From the NCBI GenBank assembly GCA_046328225.1, contig JAXLWZ010000007.1, forward strand, positions 62,001 to 126,000: DNA of 64,000 bases, read 5' to 3'. Below, in pieces: positions 35,719-43,822 of the stretch. The DNA is from Amarobacillus sp046328225 (GTDB lineage Bacteria; Chloroflexota; Dehalococcoidia; Tepidiformales; Tepidiformaceae). The position numbers and the translations under genes were made by a program. The notes beneath the pieces are model-generated. The model saw only the letters and a list, made by a program, of their open reading frames with translations. It was not told where the DNA came from and did no database searches. Within the stretch, counting starts at the first letter, position 1, and each line of letters begins with the position of its first letter.

Positions 35719-38580
35719 GTGCACCCTGTCGTTCGGAACCAGCTGTTGCGCGCCGAGGGCGATCCAGAATGGAAACGGCCCTGGTGGCTCATCCCGGCGC
35801 TGTTGTCGGTCGTCTTCCTGACGGTGGCCGCCGCGGCCGGGAGCGGGGGGCTCTTCCTTGCCTACCAGAGCCTCGCGAGCGGCTACGTGCCCATCACCGA
35901 GAAGCTGAATGCCGAGTACACGGGCCTGACGGAAGTCTATGACCGGAACGGCGTGCTGCTGGGAACGATTTCGAACCCGCACGCGCCGCTCGCGAACCCG
36001 GTGCCCCTGGACCGGATTTCGCCCTGGATGCAGGAAGCGACGGTTTCGACCGAGGACAACAGCTTCTGGACGAACCCCGGCGTGAACCCCGGTGGGCTCT
36101 TCCGGGCGGTGCGCGAAAACTACGCGGGCGGCGGCATCGGCAGCGGCAGCGGCGGTTCGTCCATCACCCAGCAGCTCGTGAAGAACGTCTACCTCACGAA
36201 CGACTGCGAGGAGGTGAACGGCACGCGCGTGTGTGTCGCCCCCCGGACGCTGGAGCGCAAGCTGAAGGAGATCGCGTATTCGTTCGAACTGGAGCGGGAG
36301 GCCGACAAGCACCAGATTCTGAACTGGTACCTGAACTCCATCTCGTACGCGGACCGCTACGTGGGCGTGGAAGCGGCCTCCGAGGGGTACTTCCGCAAGC
36401 CGGCGGCGGACCTCACGCTCGCCGAAGCGGCCGTGCTCGCGGGCGTGCCCGCCGCGCCCACCGACTACCACCCTCGCCTGAACTGCGAACGGGATGAGGC
36501 CGGCGTGTGCATCACCGATGAGCAGGGCCGCACGGTCCTCTCGGGCGCGGCCAAGGAGCGGCAGCGGCACGTGCTGGACCTGCTCGCGGAGCACGGCCGG
36601 ATTACGCGCGAGCAAGCGGACGCCGCCTACGCCGAGCCCGTGCTCGTCTACCCGGCGACGAGCGCGCTGAAGGCGGCCGCCTGGATCGATTCGCAGGTGG
36701 AGCCCCGGCTCGTGCGCATGTGCGAGGCCGGCATCCTGCCCCGCCTCCCCCACACGGAGAACTGCGAGGAGAGCGTCCACAGCGCCGGCTACAAGGTCAC
36801 GACGACCATCGACTGGGAGGAGACGCAGAAGGCGATCGCGATGATGAACGAGAACCTGGCGGCGGGGCTCAAGGCCGGGTGCGATTGCCACAACGCCGCC
36901 ATCGCCACCATCGAGCCGGCGACCGGCCAGATCATCGTCTACGCGCCGAACATCGACCCGACATGGACCTCGGACCCGCGCGTCTCCGGGCAGATCGACC
37001 AGCTCACGGAGATCAACCAGCCGGGTTCGTCGATGAAGCCGGCGGTGTACCTGGGCTACATGGACAAGCTCCAGAAGGTGCCCCTGAGTTCGATCTGGGA
37101 CACGAGCCCGATGGTCTACAGCGATCCGAAGGCGGTGCAGAACCGGGTCACGATCCTCAATCCGCGGCCCGGGAACGGGGGCGAAGGGCTCATCACCGTG
37201 CGGTCGGCGCTGGGCGGTTCGCAGAACGTGGGCGCGTTCCGGGCGGCGCAGGAGATCGGCATCCCGAGCGTGATCGCGTATGCGAAGGCGCTCGGCATCA
37301 CCACCCTGGACAGCGGCTTCGACCCCACCTGGTACGACCACGACGCGATCTTCTATGGCCCCTCGGTGGCGGTCGGCGGCGCCAATGTGCGGGCGATCGA
37401 CATGGCCTACATGAACGCGACGATCGCGAACATGGGGTACATGGTCGGCGTGCCCACGCTCGCGAAGCAGCTCGACCCGAAGGACCTGGTCTCGTTCGCG
37501 GACGCGAAGACGGATGACGACAAGGCGAAGGCACGGAGCCAGTACCTGGACTTCTCGCGCGGGCACACGCGCCTGCCCGGCTCGCGCGAGCTGGACCCGG
37601 TGGTGGTGCTCGAAGTGAAGGCGATCCAGGGGGAGACGCTCTACACGCACGGCGACGACCTCGTGCGTAAGGCCGTCGTCGACCCGGAATCGGTGTGGCT
37701 GCTGCATTCGGTTATGTCTGACTGCACGGCCCGCTGGATCATCTGGCCGTGCGGCGGGTCGAACGACGACAACCTGCTCGATGCCTTCCTGGACGGCACG
37801 AAGATCCCGATGGGCATCAAGACGGGCACCCAGCAGGGACCGACCGCGAACGACACGCTCGCGACCTGGATGAACGGGTACACACGCTATGCGGGCACGG
37901 CCGTCTGGGTTGGGAATGCGAACAAGCAGCTCGTGCGCGATGGCGCGGGGGCCGGCTATGCATCGGCCAACACGACCATCCGGCTCTTCAAACGGTGGAT
38001 GGCGCAGTACCACGGCGACCTGAAGGCGAAGGGGGTGTTCGAGACACCGGCGAACTTCGATGACCTTCGCCCCCAGGACGTGGCGTGGGTGAAATACCAG
38101 ACGGCGACGACCGAACGGGGCGCGCGCGGCGGCTGCGGGCAGATGATCGAAGGCTGGGTGCGCACGGACATCAGCTACAAGGGCGACTGCGACGGCAAGG
38201 GCTACGTGCCGCTGCCGCCGTTCCAGGCCGACCAGGCGCTCGCGCTGGCGCGCGCCCGTGGCATCCCGACGAGTGGCTTCGCGGGCATCCCGGTGCTCGT
38301 GACGGGCGCGGCGACGGTGCCGGCGGCGGTCCCCACGCAGGCGGCGCGGCCCCCGCAAGCAGCCATCGCCCCGACGCCGACGGAGTCTCCCTCGCAACCC
38401 ACGCCGGCGCCAACAAAGCCCACATCGCCGCCGCCGACTCCGACCGCGATTCCACCCACGCCGCCACCAGCACAACCCACGCCCACGAAGCCGCCACCCA
38501 CGGCGCCAACGGGCGGCGGTGGCGGCGCATCAAACAACAGCAACGCAGGCGGCGCCGGGCCACCCGGCCAAAGCCGGTAG
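35719..38580 (+). CDS. bifunctional penicillin-binding protein (class A PBP)
   Basis: A 953-residue membrane enzyme that polymerises and crosslinks peptidoglycan. One membrane segment is at about residues 26-50. The GT51 domain has VSTEDNSFWTNPGVNPGGLF and GGSSITQQLVKN; the transpeptidase has PGSSMKP (SxxK near residue 435), SQN (near 498) and KTG (near 700). The last 100 residues are a Pro/Thr-rich tail (PTPTAIPPTPPPAQPT) ending in an Asn/Gly-rich stretch. Start is GTG at 35719. The TAG stop is followed at once by a TTCCCAG heptad array. Confidence 0.95.
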   Translation: MHPVVRNQLLRAEGDPEWKRPWWLIPALLSVVFLTVAAAAGSGGLFLAYQSLASGYVPITEKLNAEYTGLTEVYDRNGVLLGTISNPHAPLANPVPLDRISPWMQEATVSTEDNSFWTNPGVNPGGLFRAVRENYAGGGIGSGSGGSSITQQLVKNVYLTNDCEEVNGTRVCVAPRTLERKLKEIAYSFELEREADKHQILNWYLNSISYADRYVGVEAASEGYFRKPAADLTLAEAAVLAGVPAAPTDYHPRLNCERDEAGVCITDEQGRTVLSGAAKERQRHVLDLLAEHGRITREQADAAYAEPVLVYPATSALKAAAWIDSQVEPRLVRMCEAGILPRLPHTENCEESVHSAGYKVTTTIDWEETQKAIAMMNENLAAGLKAGCDCHNAAIATIEPATGQIIVYAPNIDPTWTSDPRVSGQIDQLTEINQPGSSMKPAVYLGYMDKLQKVPLSSIWDTSPMVYSDPKAVQNRVTILNPRPGNGGEGLITVRSALGGSQNVGAFRAAQEIGIPSVIAYAKALGITTLDSGFDPTWYDHDAIFYGPSVAVGGANVRAIDMAYMNATIANMGYMVGVPTLAKQLDPKDLVSFADAKTDDDKAKARSQYLDFSRGHTRLPGSRELDPVVVLEVKAIQGETLYTHGDDLVRKAVVDPESVWLLHSVMSDCTARWIIWPCGGSNDDNLLDAFLDGTKIPMGIKTGTQQGPTANDTLATWMNGYTRYAGTAVWVGNANKQLVRDGAGAGYASANTTIRLFKRWMAQYHGDLKAKGVFETPANFDDLRPQDVAWVKYQTATTERGARGGCGQMIEGWVRTDISYKGDCDGKGYVPLPPFQADQALALARARGIPTSGFAGIPVLVTGAATVPAAVPTQAARPPQAAIAPTPTESPSQPTPAPTKPTSPPPTPTAIPPTPPPAQPTPTKPPPTAPTGGGGGASNNSNAGGAGPPGQSR

Positions 38581-38712
38581 TTCCCAGTTCCCAGTCCCCA
38601 GTTCCCAGGGGACAACCCCGGGGGAGTCAGCCTCCCCCGGGGTTGCCCGGCTCGAGCCTCGAGCCTCGAGCCTCGAACCCCTTTCCTCCTTCCTCTTTTC
38701 TCCTTTCTCTCC
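38581..38712. repeat. complete heptad mosaic from the PBP stop codon (locus 8)
   Basis: Directly after TAG: TTCCCAG heptads, a hairpin CAACCCCGGGGGAG-tcag-CCTCCCCCGGGGTTG, CTCGAGC heptads (38651-38678), and CTTTTCT heptads, ending 13 bases before the GTG of the next gene. All four module types are present in the standard order. Confidence 0.92.
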
Positions 38713-38725
38713 CTATCCTGCGCGC

Positions 38726-39505
38726 GTGGGAAACGACAGCACCCTCTACGGGCGCGCGGGGATGGCGTGGAGCGTCCGGCTTGGGGGGACGCACTTCCAC
38801 AGCGGTGGCGAGGACGGCACGGTCGCGTTGGCGGCGCTGGCGGCACGGCACGGCTTCGGGAGCGCGCCGGTGATCGCGGACATTGGCTGCGGCATCGGCG
38901 GTCCGGCGCGGTACCTGGCCCGCCGCTTCGGCGCCGACGTCATCGGCATCGACATCGCCGGGCCGCTATTGGGGCGCGCCCACCAGGATGCGCGCGCCGA
39001 GGAGGTGTGGCTGCGCTGCGGCTTCGTGCGCGCGGACGCGCTGGCGCTGCCGTTCGCGGATGGTTCGGTGCCCGCGCTCTGGAGCCTCGCCGCGCTCTCG
39101 CACATCGACCAGGAGCTCGCGCTCGCCGAAATCGCCCGCGTGGCCGCGCCGGGCGCGCTCTTCGCGCTCGCCGACTGGGTGGCCCCCGTGGACCCGGGGG
39201 ACGACGTCCGCGAAGCCGCGCGGGCGGCCCTCGGCATCCACCTGCTCTCGCTCGACGCCTACCGCGAGGCGATTCAGCGGGCGGGTTTCGTCATCGTCGC
39301 GGAGGAGCTGGAGGCGCCGCCAGAGGTATCCCCTCGCGCACCGAGTGACGAACAGGCCTGGCAGACACAGTTCGCGGTTCGCTTCGGCGTCGGCGCCCTC
39401 CACGCGGAGTTGGTGCGCTCGCGCACGTGGGCCGCGGCGCATCGCGACGCGCGCGCGCGCACCTGGCGGTGCGTGGCGGCGCGTCGCGCCGCGCCGCGGC
39501 CCTAG
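38726..39505 (+). CDS. SAM-dependent methyltransferase
   Basis: A 259-residue enzyme from GTG at 38726 (VGNDSTLYGRAG). Motif I is IADIGCGIGGPARYLA, followed by VIGIDIAGPLLG, RADALALPFADGSVPALWS and AAPGALFALADW. It resembles the sarcosine/dimethylglycine and gamma-tocopherol-like methyltransferase branch. The frame is open further upstream through the repeat mosaic, which would wrongly give a repeated FPVPSSQ prefix. Its TAG stop runs straight into TTCCCAG heptads. Substrate unknown. Confidence 0.88.
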   Translation: MGNDSTLYGRAGMAWSVRLGGTHFHSGGEDGTVALAALAARHGFGSAPVIADIGCGIGGPARYLARRFGADVIGIDIAGPLLGRAHQDARAEEVWLRCGFVRADALALPFADGSVPALWSLAALSHIDQELALAEIARVAAPGALFALADWVAPVDPGDDVREAARAALGIHLLSLDAYREAIQRAGFVIVAEELEAPPEVSPRAPSDEQAWQTQFAVRFGVGALHAELVRSRTWAAAHRDARARTWRCVAARRAAPRP

Positions 39506-39668
39506 TTCCCAGTTCCCAGTTCCCGGTTCCCAGTTCCCAGCGAGTGCCGAGTGCTGAGTGCTGAGTGCTGAGTCGGCAACCCCGGGGGAGCCAGGCTCCC
39601 CGTGGGTTGACCCCGCCTCGAGCCTCGAACCTCGAACCTCGAGCCCCGTTTCTCTTTTCTCTTTTCTC
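39506..39668. repeat. complete heptad mosaic filling the gap between two convergent genes (locus 9)
   Basis: All 163 bases between the TAG at 39503-39505 and the TCA at 39669-39671 are mosaic: five TTCCCAG-type heptads, GTGCTGA heptads, hairpin CGGCAACCCCGGGGGAGCC ... GGGTTGACCCC, CTCGAGC/CTCGAAC heptads, and CTTTTCT heptads. Both flanking genes end exactly at its borders. Confidence 0.93.
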
Positions 39669-40490
39669 TCACCGCTTCGCGGTGGCCTGGAACCAGCAGC
39701 GCGTCCACGTGGCGCCGGGGGTGGCGCCCCAGGTTTGCCAGGCTTCGGCCATCGCGGCGAGGCCGGAGCGGGTTTCGAGGCCGGCGGCTTCGACGTAAGC
39801 GGCGAAGGGTTCGCCCGTGAGGAGGGCTGCCTGGCGCTCGGCGGCGCGCGTCCTGACGGCAGGGGTGCCATCGCAGCCGCCGACGACGGAGACGCCGATG
39901 TCGGTGAAGCCGGCGTCCGCGAGAAGGAGGCCGAGCGAGCGGCCGACGTGGTAATCGCCGCCGCGCAGCGCCTGCACGCGCACCATGAGGTCGAGGGAAG
40001 CGCGCAGGGCGGGAGTCTCGGGGGCGATGAGCGAGCCGCCGTGGTCGGCGTCGGCGAGGCCGATGACACCGCCCGGACGCAACACACGGAAGGCTTCGCG
40101 AACGACCGCCGCGGGGCTGTGGGCATGCTGCAGGAGCGCGTGCGCGAAGACAGCGTCGAAGATCGCGTCCGCGAACGGCAGGGCGCTCGCGTCGCCAATC
40201 GTGAACGAGAGGCCGGGAGTGCCGCCGTAGGCCGCGCGCGCGGAGGCAACGGTCGCGGGACTGATGTCGAGCCCCGTGACCGTGCCCGGTGCCACGGCCT
40301 CGGCGAGCCCGGCGGTGATGCTCCCCGGGCCACACCCGAGGTCCAGCAGTGCCATGCCCGCCGTCAGATGGGGGAGGAAGAAGGCGGCGTTCGCGGCGGC
40401 GGTCCGTCGCGAAATGGCGGGCGCATGCATCGCACCCCGCCAACGGTCGTAGGCGCGCGCGACGGCGTCGCCCGGAACGGAAGCGTCCAT
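39669..40490 (-). CDS. SAM-dependent methyltransferase (UbiE-like)
   Basis: A 273-residue enzyme. Motif I is LLDLGCGPGSITAGLA, then VTGLDISPATV, FTIGDASALPFADAIFDAVF and VLRPGGVIGLADAD. It is a class I methyltransferase of the same type as that at 2835-3611 but clearly divergent in sequence. Its TGA stop is followed directly by a GAGAAAA heptad array. Substrate unknown. Confidence 0.9.
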   Translation of the reverse strand: MDASVPGDAVARAYDRWRGAMHAPAISRRTAAANAAFFLPHLTAGMALLDLGCGPGSITAGLAEAVAPGTVTGLDISPATVASARAAYGGTPGLSFTIGDASALPFADAIFDAVFAHALLQHAHSPAAVVREAFRVLRPGGVIGLADADHGGSLIAPETPALRASLDLMVRVQALRGGDYHVGRSLGLLLADAGFTDIGVSVVGGCDGTPAVRTRAAERQAALLTGEPFAAYVEAAGLETRSGLAAMAEAWQTWGATPGATWTRCWFQATAKR

Positions 40491-40616
40491 GAGTTCAAAA
40501 CCTCGTCAAGGAACAAGGGCTCCGGCAGGTGCGGAGCCTTCGCGACCGTGGCCTAGAGGCGCACAGCCGGGACGGGGAGCGCAGCGATCGGTGTCATGGG
40601 CGGCCTCCGGTCGAAA

Positions 40617-40803
40617 AGTTCCCGGTTCCAAGTTCCCAGTTCCCAGGGGCTACCCCGGGGGGAACGCCTCGGCCGGGGGGTGTCTCAGTCTAACCAGTGC
40701 TGAGTGCTGAGTCCTGAGTGCTGAGTCGGCAACCCCAGCGCGAGGCGGTCTCCCCCGGGGTTGTCCCCCGCCTCATTCCTCATTCCTCATTCCTCGAACC
40801 TCG
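40617..40803. repeat. heptad mosaic interrupted by IS3 (locus 10, left part)
   Basis: TTCCCAG heptads, GGGGCTACCCC core, a spacer, GTGCTGA heptads, CGGCAACCCC...GGGGTTGTCCCC hairpin, CTCATTC heptads, then CTCGAACCTCG where the IS3 element starts. It continues at 42085. The 126 bases before it (40491-40616) contain nothing I recognise. Confidence 0.9.
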
Positions 40804-40834
40804 TGGGCTTGCCCCGATTTGACGGACAGTGTTC

Positions 40835-41734
40835 TTAGGCGGCGGGTGCCGTCTCGGGTTGGCGCAGTCTACCAGCCTCGTAGGTGGCGGGGCTCTGATA
40901 GCCGAGGGCGGAGTGGATGCGGCGGCGGTTGTAGAACACCTCGATGTACTCGAATACCGCCGCCCGCGCAGCGGCCACGTTGGCCAGCGGCACCCGGTAG
41001 ACGAGCTCCGTCTTCAGCGTCGCGAAGAAGCTCTCCGCCACGGCGTTGTCCCAGCACTGCCGCGGCCGGCTCAGGGACTGGCGTATCTGATGGCGTCCGA
41101 GCAGCTCGCGGAAGGCGTTCGAGGTGTACTGGCTGCCCCGGTCGGAGTGGAAGATAAGCCCGGGCGACGGGCGGCGGCTGGTGAGCGCCATCTCCAGGGC
41201 TGCGCTCACGAGCTCGGTGCGCATGTGGTCGCGGACCGCGAAGCCGACCACCCGCCGGCTCGCGAGGTCGATGACGGTGGCCAGGTAGGCCCAGCCCTGC
41301 CACGTTCGAATGTAGGTGATGTCGCCCACCCAGGCGCTGTCCAGCGGCGCCGCTTCCGGGGCGAAGGCGCGGCCCAGGAGGTCAGCGGCAGGCGTGGGCG
41401 CGGCCCCGTCGGCGATGGTCGTCCGCTTCGTTCGCCGCCTGTGCCGTCCCGCGAGCCCGGCTTTGGCCATCACCCGGGCGACCCGCTTGCGCGAGGTTCG
41501 CACCCCTTCCTGGCGAAGCTGCTGGTGCACGCGCGGTGCCCCATACGTCCCCCGGCTCTGTTCGTGGACCCTGCTGACCTGTTTCGTCAGCACTCCATCG
41601 GCCTGGGCGCGCTTCGAAGGTACCGTCTCGGACCATGCGTAGTAGGCGGACCGGGAGACTCCAAGCAGGACGCACGGCTTCCGCACCGTGCCCCCCGCCG
41701 CCTTCTCCGCCGCGATGAAGGGATACACCCTCAC
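40835..41734 (-). CDS. IS3-family transposase OrfB (DDE integrase domain)
   Basis: A 299-residue protein. An HTH_21 segment (VHEQSRGTYGAPRVHQQL) precedes the rve catalytic core: Asp in WVGDITYI, Asp in FHSDRGSQYTS, Glu in DNAVAESFFATLK, a complete DDE triad with intact spacing. The start GTG at 41734 overlaps the OrfA stop (GTGA). Its frame is -1 relative to OrfA, as in IS3 elements that make an OrfAB fusion by frameshifting, but I see no A6G slippery run; translational coupling is equally possible. It looks functional. Confidence 0.93.
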   Translation of the reverse strand: MRVYPFIAAEKAAGGTVRKPCVLLGVSRSAYYAWSETVPSKRAQADGVLTKQVSRVHEQSRGTYGAPRVHQQLRQEGVRTSRKRVARVMAKAGLAGRHRRRTKRTTIADGAAPTPAADLLGRAFAPEAAPLDSAWVGDITYIRTWQGWAYLATVIDLASRRVVGFAVRDHMRTELVSAALEMALTSRRPSPGLIFHSDRGSQYTSNAFRELLGRHQIRQSLSRPRQCWDNAVAESFFATLKTELVYRVPLANVAAARAAVFEYIEVFYNRRRIHSALGYQSPATYEAGRLRQPETAPAA

Positions 41735-42024
41735 CGGGTCTCCTTGGCGAAGAAAGCCGTCGCTCGCTTGAGGATGTCGCGCTCTTCGCGCAGGATGCGG
41801 TTCTCGCGGCGAAGGTACGCCAGCTCCTCGCGCTCGCTGGTCGTCAGGCCCGCGCGCTCACCGGCATCCACTTCCGCCTGTTTCACCCAGCGCGACACCG
41901 CCGACTCGGTGAGGTCGAGTTCCCTGGCGATGTCCGACACGCTCTTATCGGTCGTGCGGAACATCGCCACCACCTCGGCTTTGTACTCCTCGGTGAAGGT
42001 CCTTCTCGGTCGCCGTGGGCTCAT
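41731..42024 (-). CDS. IS3-family OrfA (helix-turn-helix)
   Basis: A 97-residue protein. RRTFTEEYKAEVVAMF, then SVSDIARELDLTESAVSRWV is the DNA-binding helix-turn-helix of IS3 OrfA proteins, followed by a leucine-zipper-like helix (LAYLRRENRILREERDILK) for dimerisation and ATAFFAKETR, the usual end. It would bind the IS ends and supply the N-terminal part of an OrfAB transposase. Confidence 0.93.
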   Translation of the reverse strand: MSPRRPRRTFTEEYKAEVVAMFRTTDKSVSDIARELDLTESAVSRWVKQAEVDAGERAGLTTSEREELAYLRRENRILREERDILKRATAFFAKETR

Positions 42025-42084
42025 CCAGACACCTCCTCGGGGATCATCCCCTTATCGTTGGTGTCCGTCGATCTGGGGCAAGCC

Positions 42085-42125
42085 CACTCGCCCGCCCTTT
42101 TCTCCTTTCTCTTTTCTCTTTCCTC
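42085..42125. repeat. heptad mosaic, right part after IS3 (locus 10)
   Basis: CTCG duplication then CCCGCCCTTTTCTCC and CTTTTCT heptads ending in CTCTCA, whose TCA at 42126-42128 is the TGA stop of the gene on the minus strand. Confidence 0.88.
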
Positions 42126-42635
42126 TCACTCCTGGTTCACGTCGAAGTAGAGGTCGCCGCGGGAGTCGTCGATGTCGAGCTGGAGGAAGTGGACCTTGCC
42201 CGTGGAGGGGAGGCTGCCGGCGAGGGAGACGCGGACGCGGCTGCCGTCGAGGATTTCGGTTTCGAGGCGGAGGCGGGTGTTGTCGTAGAGGAAGAAGTAC
42301 CAGCGGCCGGCGGTGTCCTCGGCGCGCATCCCCTCGACCTGGAGGGTGGCGACGGGGCCCTGGCGCCAGGTGAACTCCTTGACGGTGACGCGCACCTCGC
42401 GTCCCGCCTCGGTCTTCACGCGCGCGCTGCTGCCCGGGGTGAAGGCGGCATGGATATCGACGCCGCCCGTTTCGGTGCTGCTGGCGCCGTTCGGCAGGGC
42501 CGGCTCGTCGTCCCACACCTCGGCGGTGAGCCAGACGCCATAGCCAATGAGCCCAACGACCGCGGCGCCAAGGATGGCCACCGCCACCTGCAATCGGCGC
42601 ACGAGCCGCCCAAGCCGCGCAATCTCGGGGTTCAT
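42126..42635 (-). CDS. membrane-anchored protein of unknown function
   Basis: A 169-residue protein from ATG at 42635. Residues 9-40 (LGRLVRRLQVAVAILGAAVV...) form an N-terminal membrane anchor. The rest is beta-rich with VKTEAGREVRVTVKEFTW, GRWYFFLYDNTRLRLET and VHFLQLDIDDSRGDLYFDVN, resembling an extracellular sandwich domain. I do not recognise the family. Heptad mosaics lie on both sides: its stop touches one, and another begins 4 bases before its start. Confidence 0.7.
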   Translation of the reverse strand: MNPEIARLGRLVRRLQVAVAILGAAVVGLIGYGVWLTAEVWDDEPALPNGASSTETGGVDIHAAFTPGSSARVKTEAGREVRVTVKEFTWRQGPVATLQVEGMRAEDTAGRWYFFLYDNTRLRLETEILDGSRVRVSLAGSLPSTGKVHFLQLDIDDSRGDLYFDVNQE

Positions 42636-42638
42636 ACC

Positions 42639-42775
42639 AGTTCCCAGTTTCAAGTTCCCGGTTCCCAGGGGGCAACCCCCGGGGAGCATCGCTCCCCCCC
42701 GGGGTTGCCCCGCCTCGGGCCTCGAGCCTCGCACCTCGAGCCCCCTTTTCTCCTTCCTCTTTTCTCCTTTCTCTC
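42639..42775. repeat. complete heptad mosaic (locus 11)
   Basis: TTCCCAG-type heptads (one TTTCAAG variant), GGGGGCAACCCCCGGGGAG ... CCCCCCGGGGTTGCCCC hairpin, CTCGAGC-type heptads, and CTTTTCT heptads running to CTA at 42776-42778, the TAG of the SDR gene. Standard order. Confidence 0.92.
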
Positions 42776-43708
42776 CTACTCCTTCTTCTCCTGCCGGGGC
42801 ATGGGGTTCCGAATGCCCTGGCCGAGGGATTGCGGGAAGACGCGGTCGAGGGCGTCGAGGGTCCAGCCGCCTTCGCGGAAGATGGACTTCTCTTTGCCGA
42901 CGAGCGTGCAAAGGGAGATTTCGTCGCCGCCGACGATGAAGTCGCGGCCGTTGACGTCGCCGGCGGCGTCGGTGCAGAGGTAGACGACGAGCGGCGCGAC
43001 CTTTTCGGGGGCGAGGGCGTCCATCTGCGAGATGGGGGCGTCGGTGCCGCCCTCCCCGCGGGCGGCGCGAGCGCGTTCCATGGCGGCGCGCAGTTCGGGC
43101 GTGAGCGTGAGGCGCGTGCCCGCGCGCGGGCGGATGGCGTTCGCGGTCACACCGTAGCGGCCAAGGTCGAGGGCGAGCGTGCGGGTGAGGCCGACGATGC
43201 CTTCCTTGGCGGCGGAGTAGTTCGCCTGCCCCATGTTGCCGAGCCCGGATTCGGAGGCCGTATTGACGATGCGGCCGCCGCGCTGCTGCCGGAAGACGAG
43301 CGAAGCGAACTTCGTGGCCGTGAAATGGCCCTTGAGGTGGACGGCGATGACGGCGTCCCATTCCTCTTCGCTCATATTGAAGACCATGCGGTCGCGGAGG
43401 ATGCCGGCGTTGTTGACGAGAATGTCGAGGCGGCCGAAGGCATCGAGCGCCTGCTTCACCATCGCCTCGCCATCGGCCATAGAGGCGACGTTGCCGTAGT
43501 TGGCGACGGCTTCGCCGCCCATCTTCTTGATCTCGGCGACGACTTCCTCGGCGGGAGAGGCGTCCTTGCCGCCGCCGCTGATATCGCCGCCGAGGTCGTT
43601 GACGACGACGCGGGCGCCTTCGCTCGCGAGAAGAAGGGCTTCGCCGCGACCGATACCGCGGCCGCCGCCGGTGACGATGGCGACCTTGCCTTCGAGCATG
43701 CCAGGCAT
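42776..43708 (-). CDS. SDR-family oxidoreductase (MFE-2 dehydrogenase-like)
   Basis: A 310-residue SDR. VAIVTGGGRGIGRGEALLLA at residues 9-28 is the NAD(P) motif; VVVNDLGGDISGGGKDAS is typical of the dehydrogenase part of multifunctional beta-oxidation enzymes; NNAGILRDRMVFNMSEEEWD, Ser in NTASESG and Tyr/Lys in YSAAKEGIVG complete the active site. The likely reaction is oxidation of a 3-hydroxyacyl-CoA or similar alcohol. The C-terminal 50 residues (VGKEKSIFREGGWTLDAL) are longer than minimal SDRs. It ends in an acidic/basic tail (RQEKKE). Confidence 0.9.
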   Translation of the reverse strand: MPGMLEGKVAIVTGGGRGIGRGEALLLASEGARVVVNDLGGDISGGGKDASPAEEVVAEIKKMGGEAVANYGNVASMADGEAMVKQALDAFGRLDILVNNAGILRDRMVFNMSEEEWDAVIAVHLKGHFTATKFASLVFRQQRGGRIVNTASESGLGNMGQANYSAAKEGIVGLTRTLALDLGRYGVTANAIRPRAGTRLTLTPELRAAMERARAARGEGGTDAPISQMDALAPEKVAPLVVYLCTDAAGDVNGRDFIVGGDEISLCTLVGKEKSIFREGGWTLDALDRVFPQSLGQGIRNPMPRQEKKE

Positions 43709-43822
43709 ACGATTGCTCCTGTTTCGAGAATCCGCCGGGCGTGCCGGGCGGTGATCGCGGGTACGCTAGCACCGGCCTTTCGCATGGCGCAAACGATTCT
43801 TTGAAGGGGACGATTCCGGCGT

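Larger units (their letters stand above)
40804..42084. mobile_element. IS3-family insertion sequence
   Basis: A 1281-bp element. The ends are imperfect inverted repeats of about 25 bp (TGGGCTTGCCCC...GACGGACA, 21 of 25 matching) starting TG and ending CA as usual in IS3. It is flanked by a 4-bp duplication CTCG (40800-40803 and 42085-42088). Two overlapping genes on the minus strand encode OrfA and OrfB. It lies inside a heptad mosaic, and removing it restores the normal module order. Confidence 0.93.

Noticed and set aside
38519..38725. N-terminal extension of the methyltransferase containing FPVPSSQ
   Set aside because: It is the translation of TTCCCAG and CTCGAGC heptads; many heptads are stop-free in all frames and extend genes artificially.
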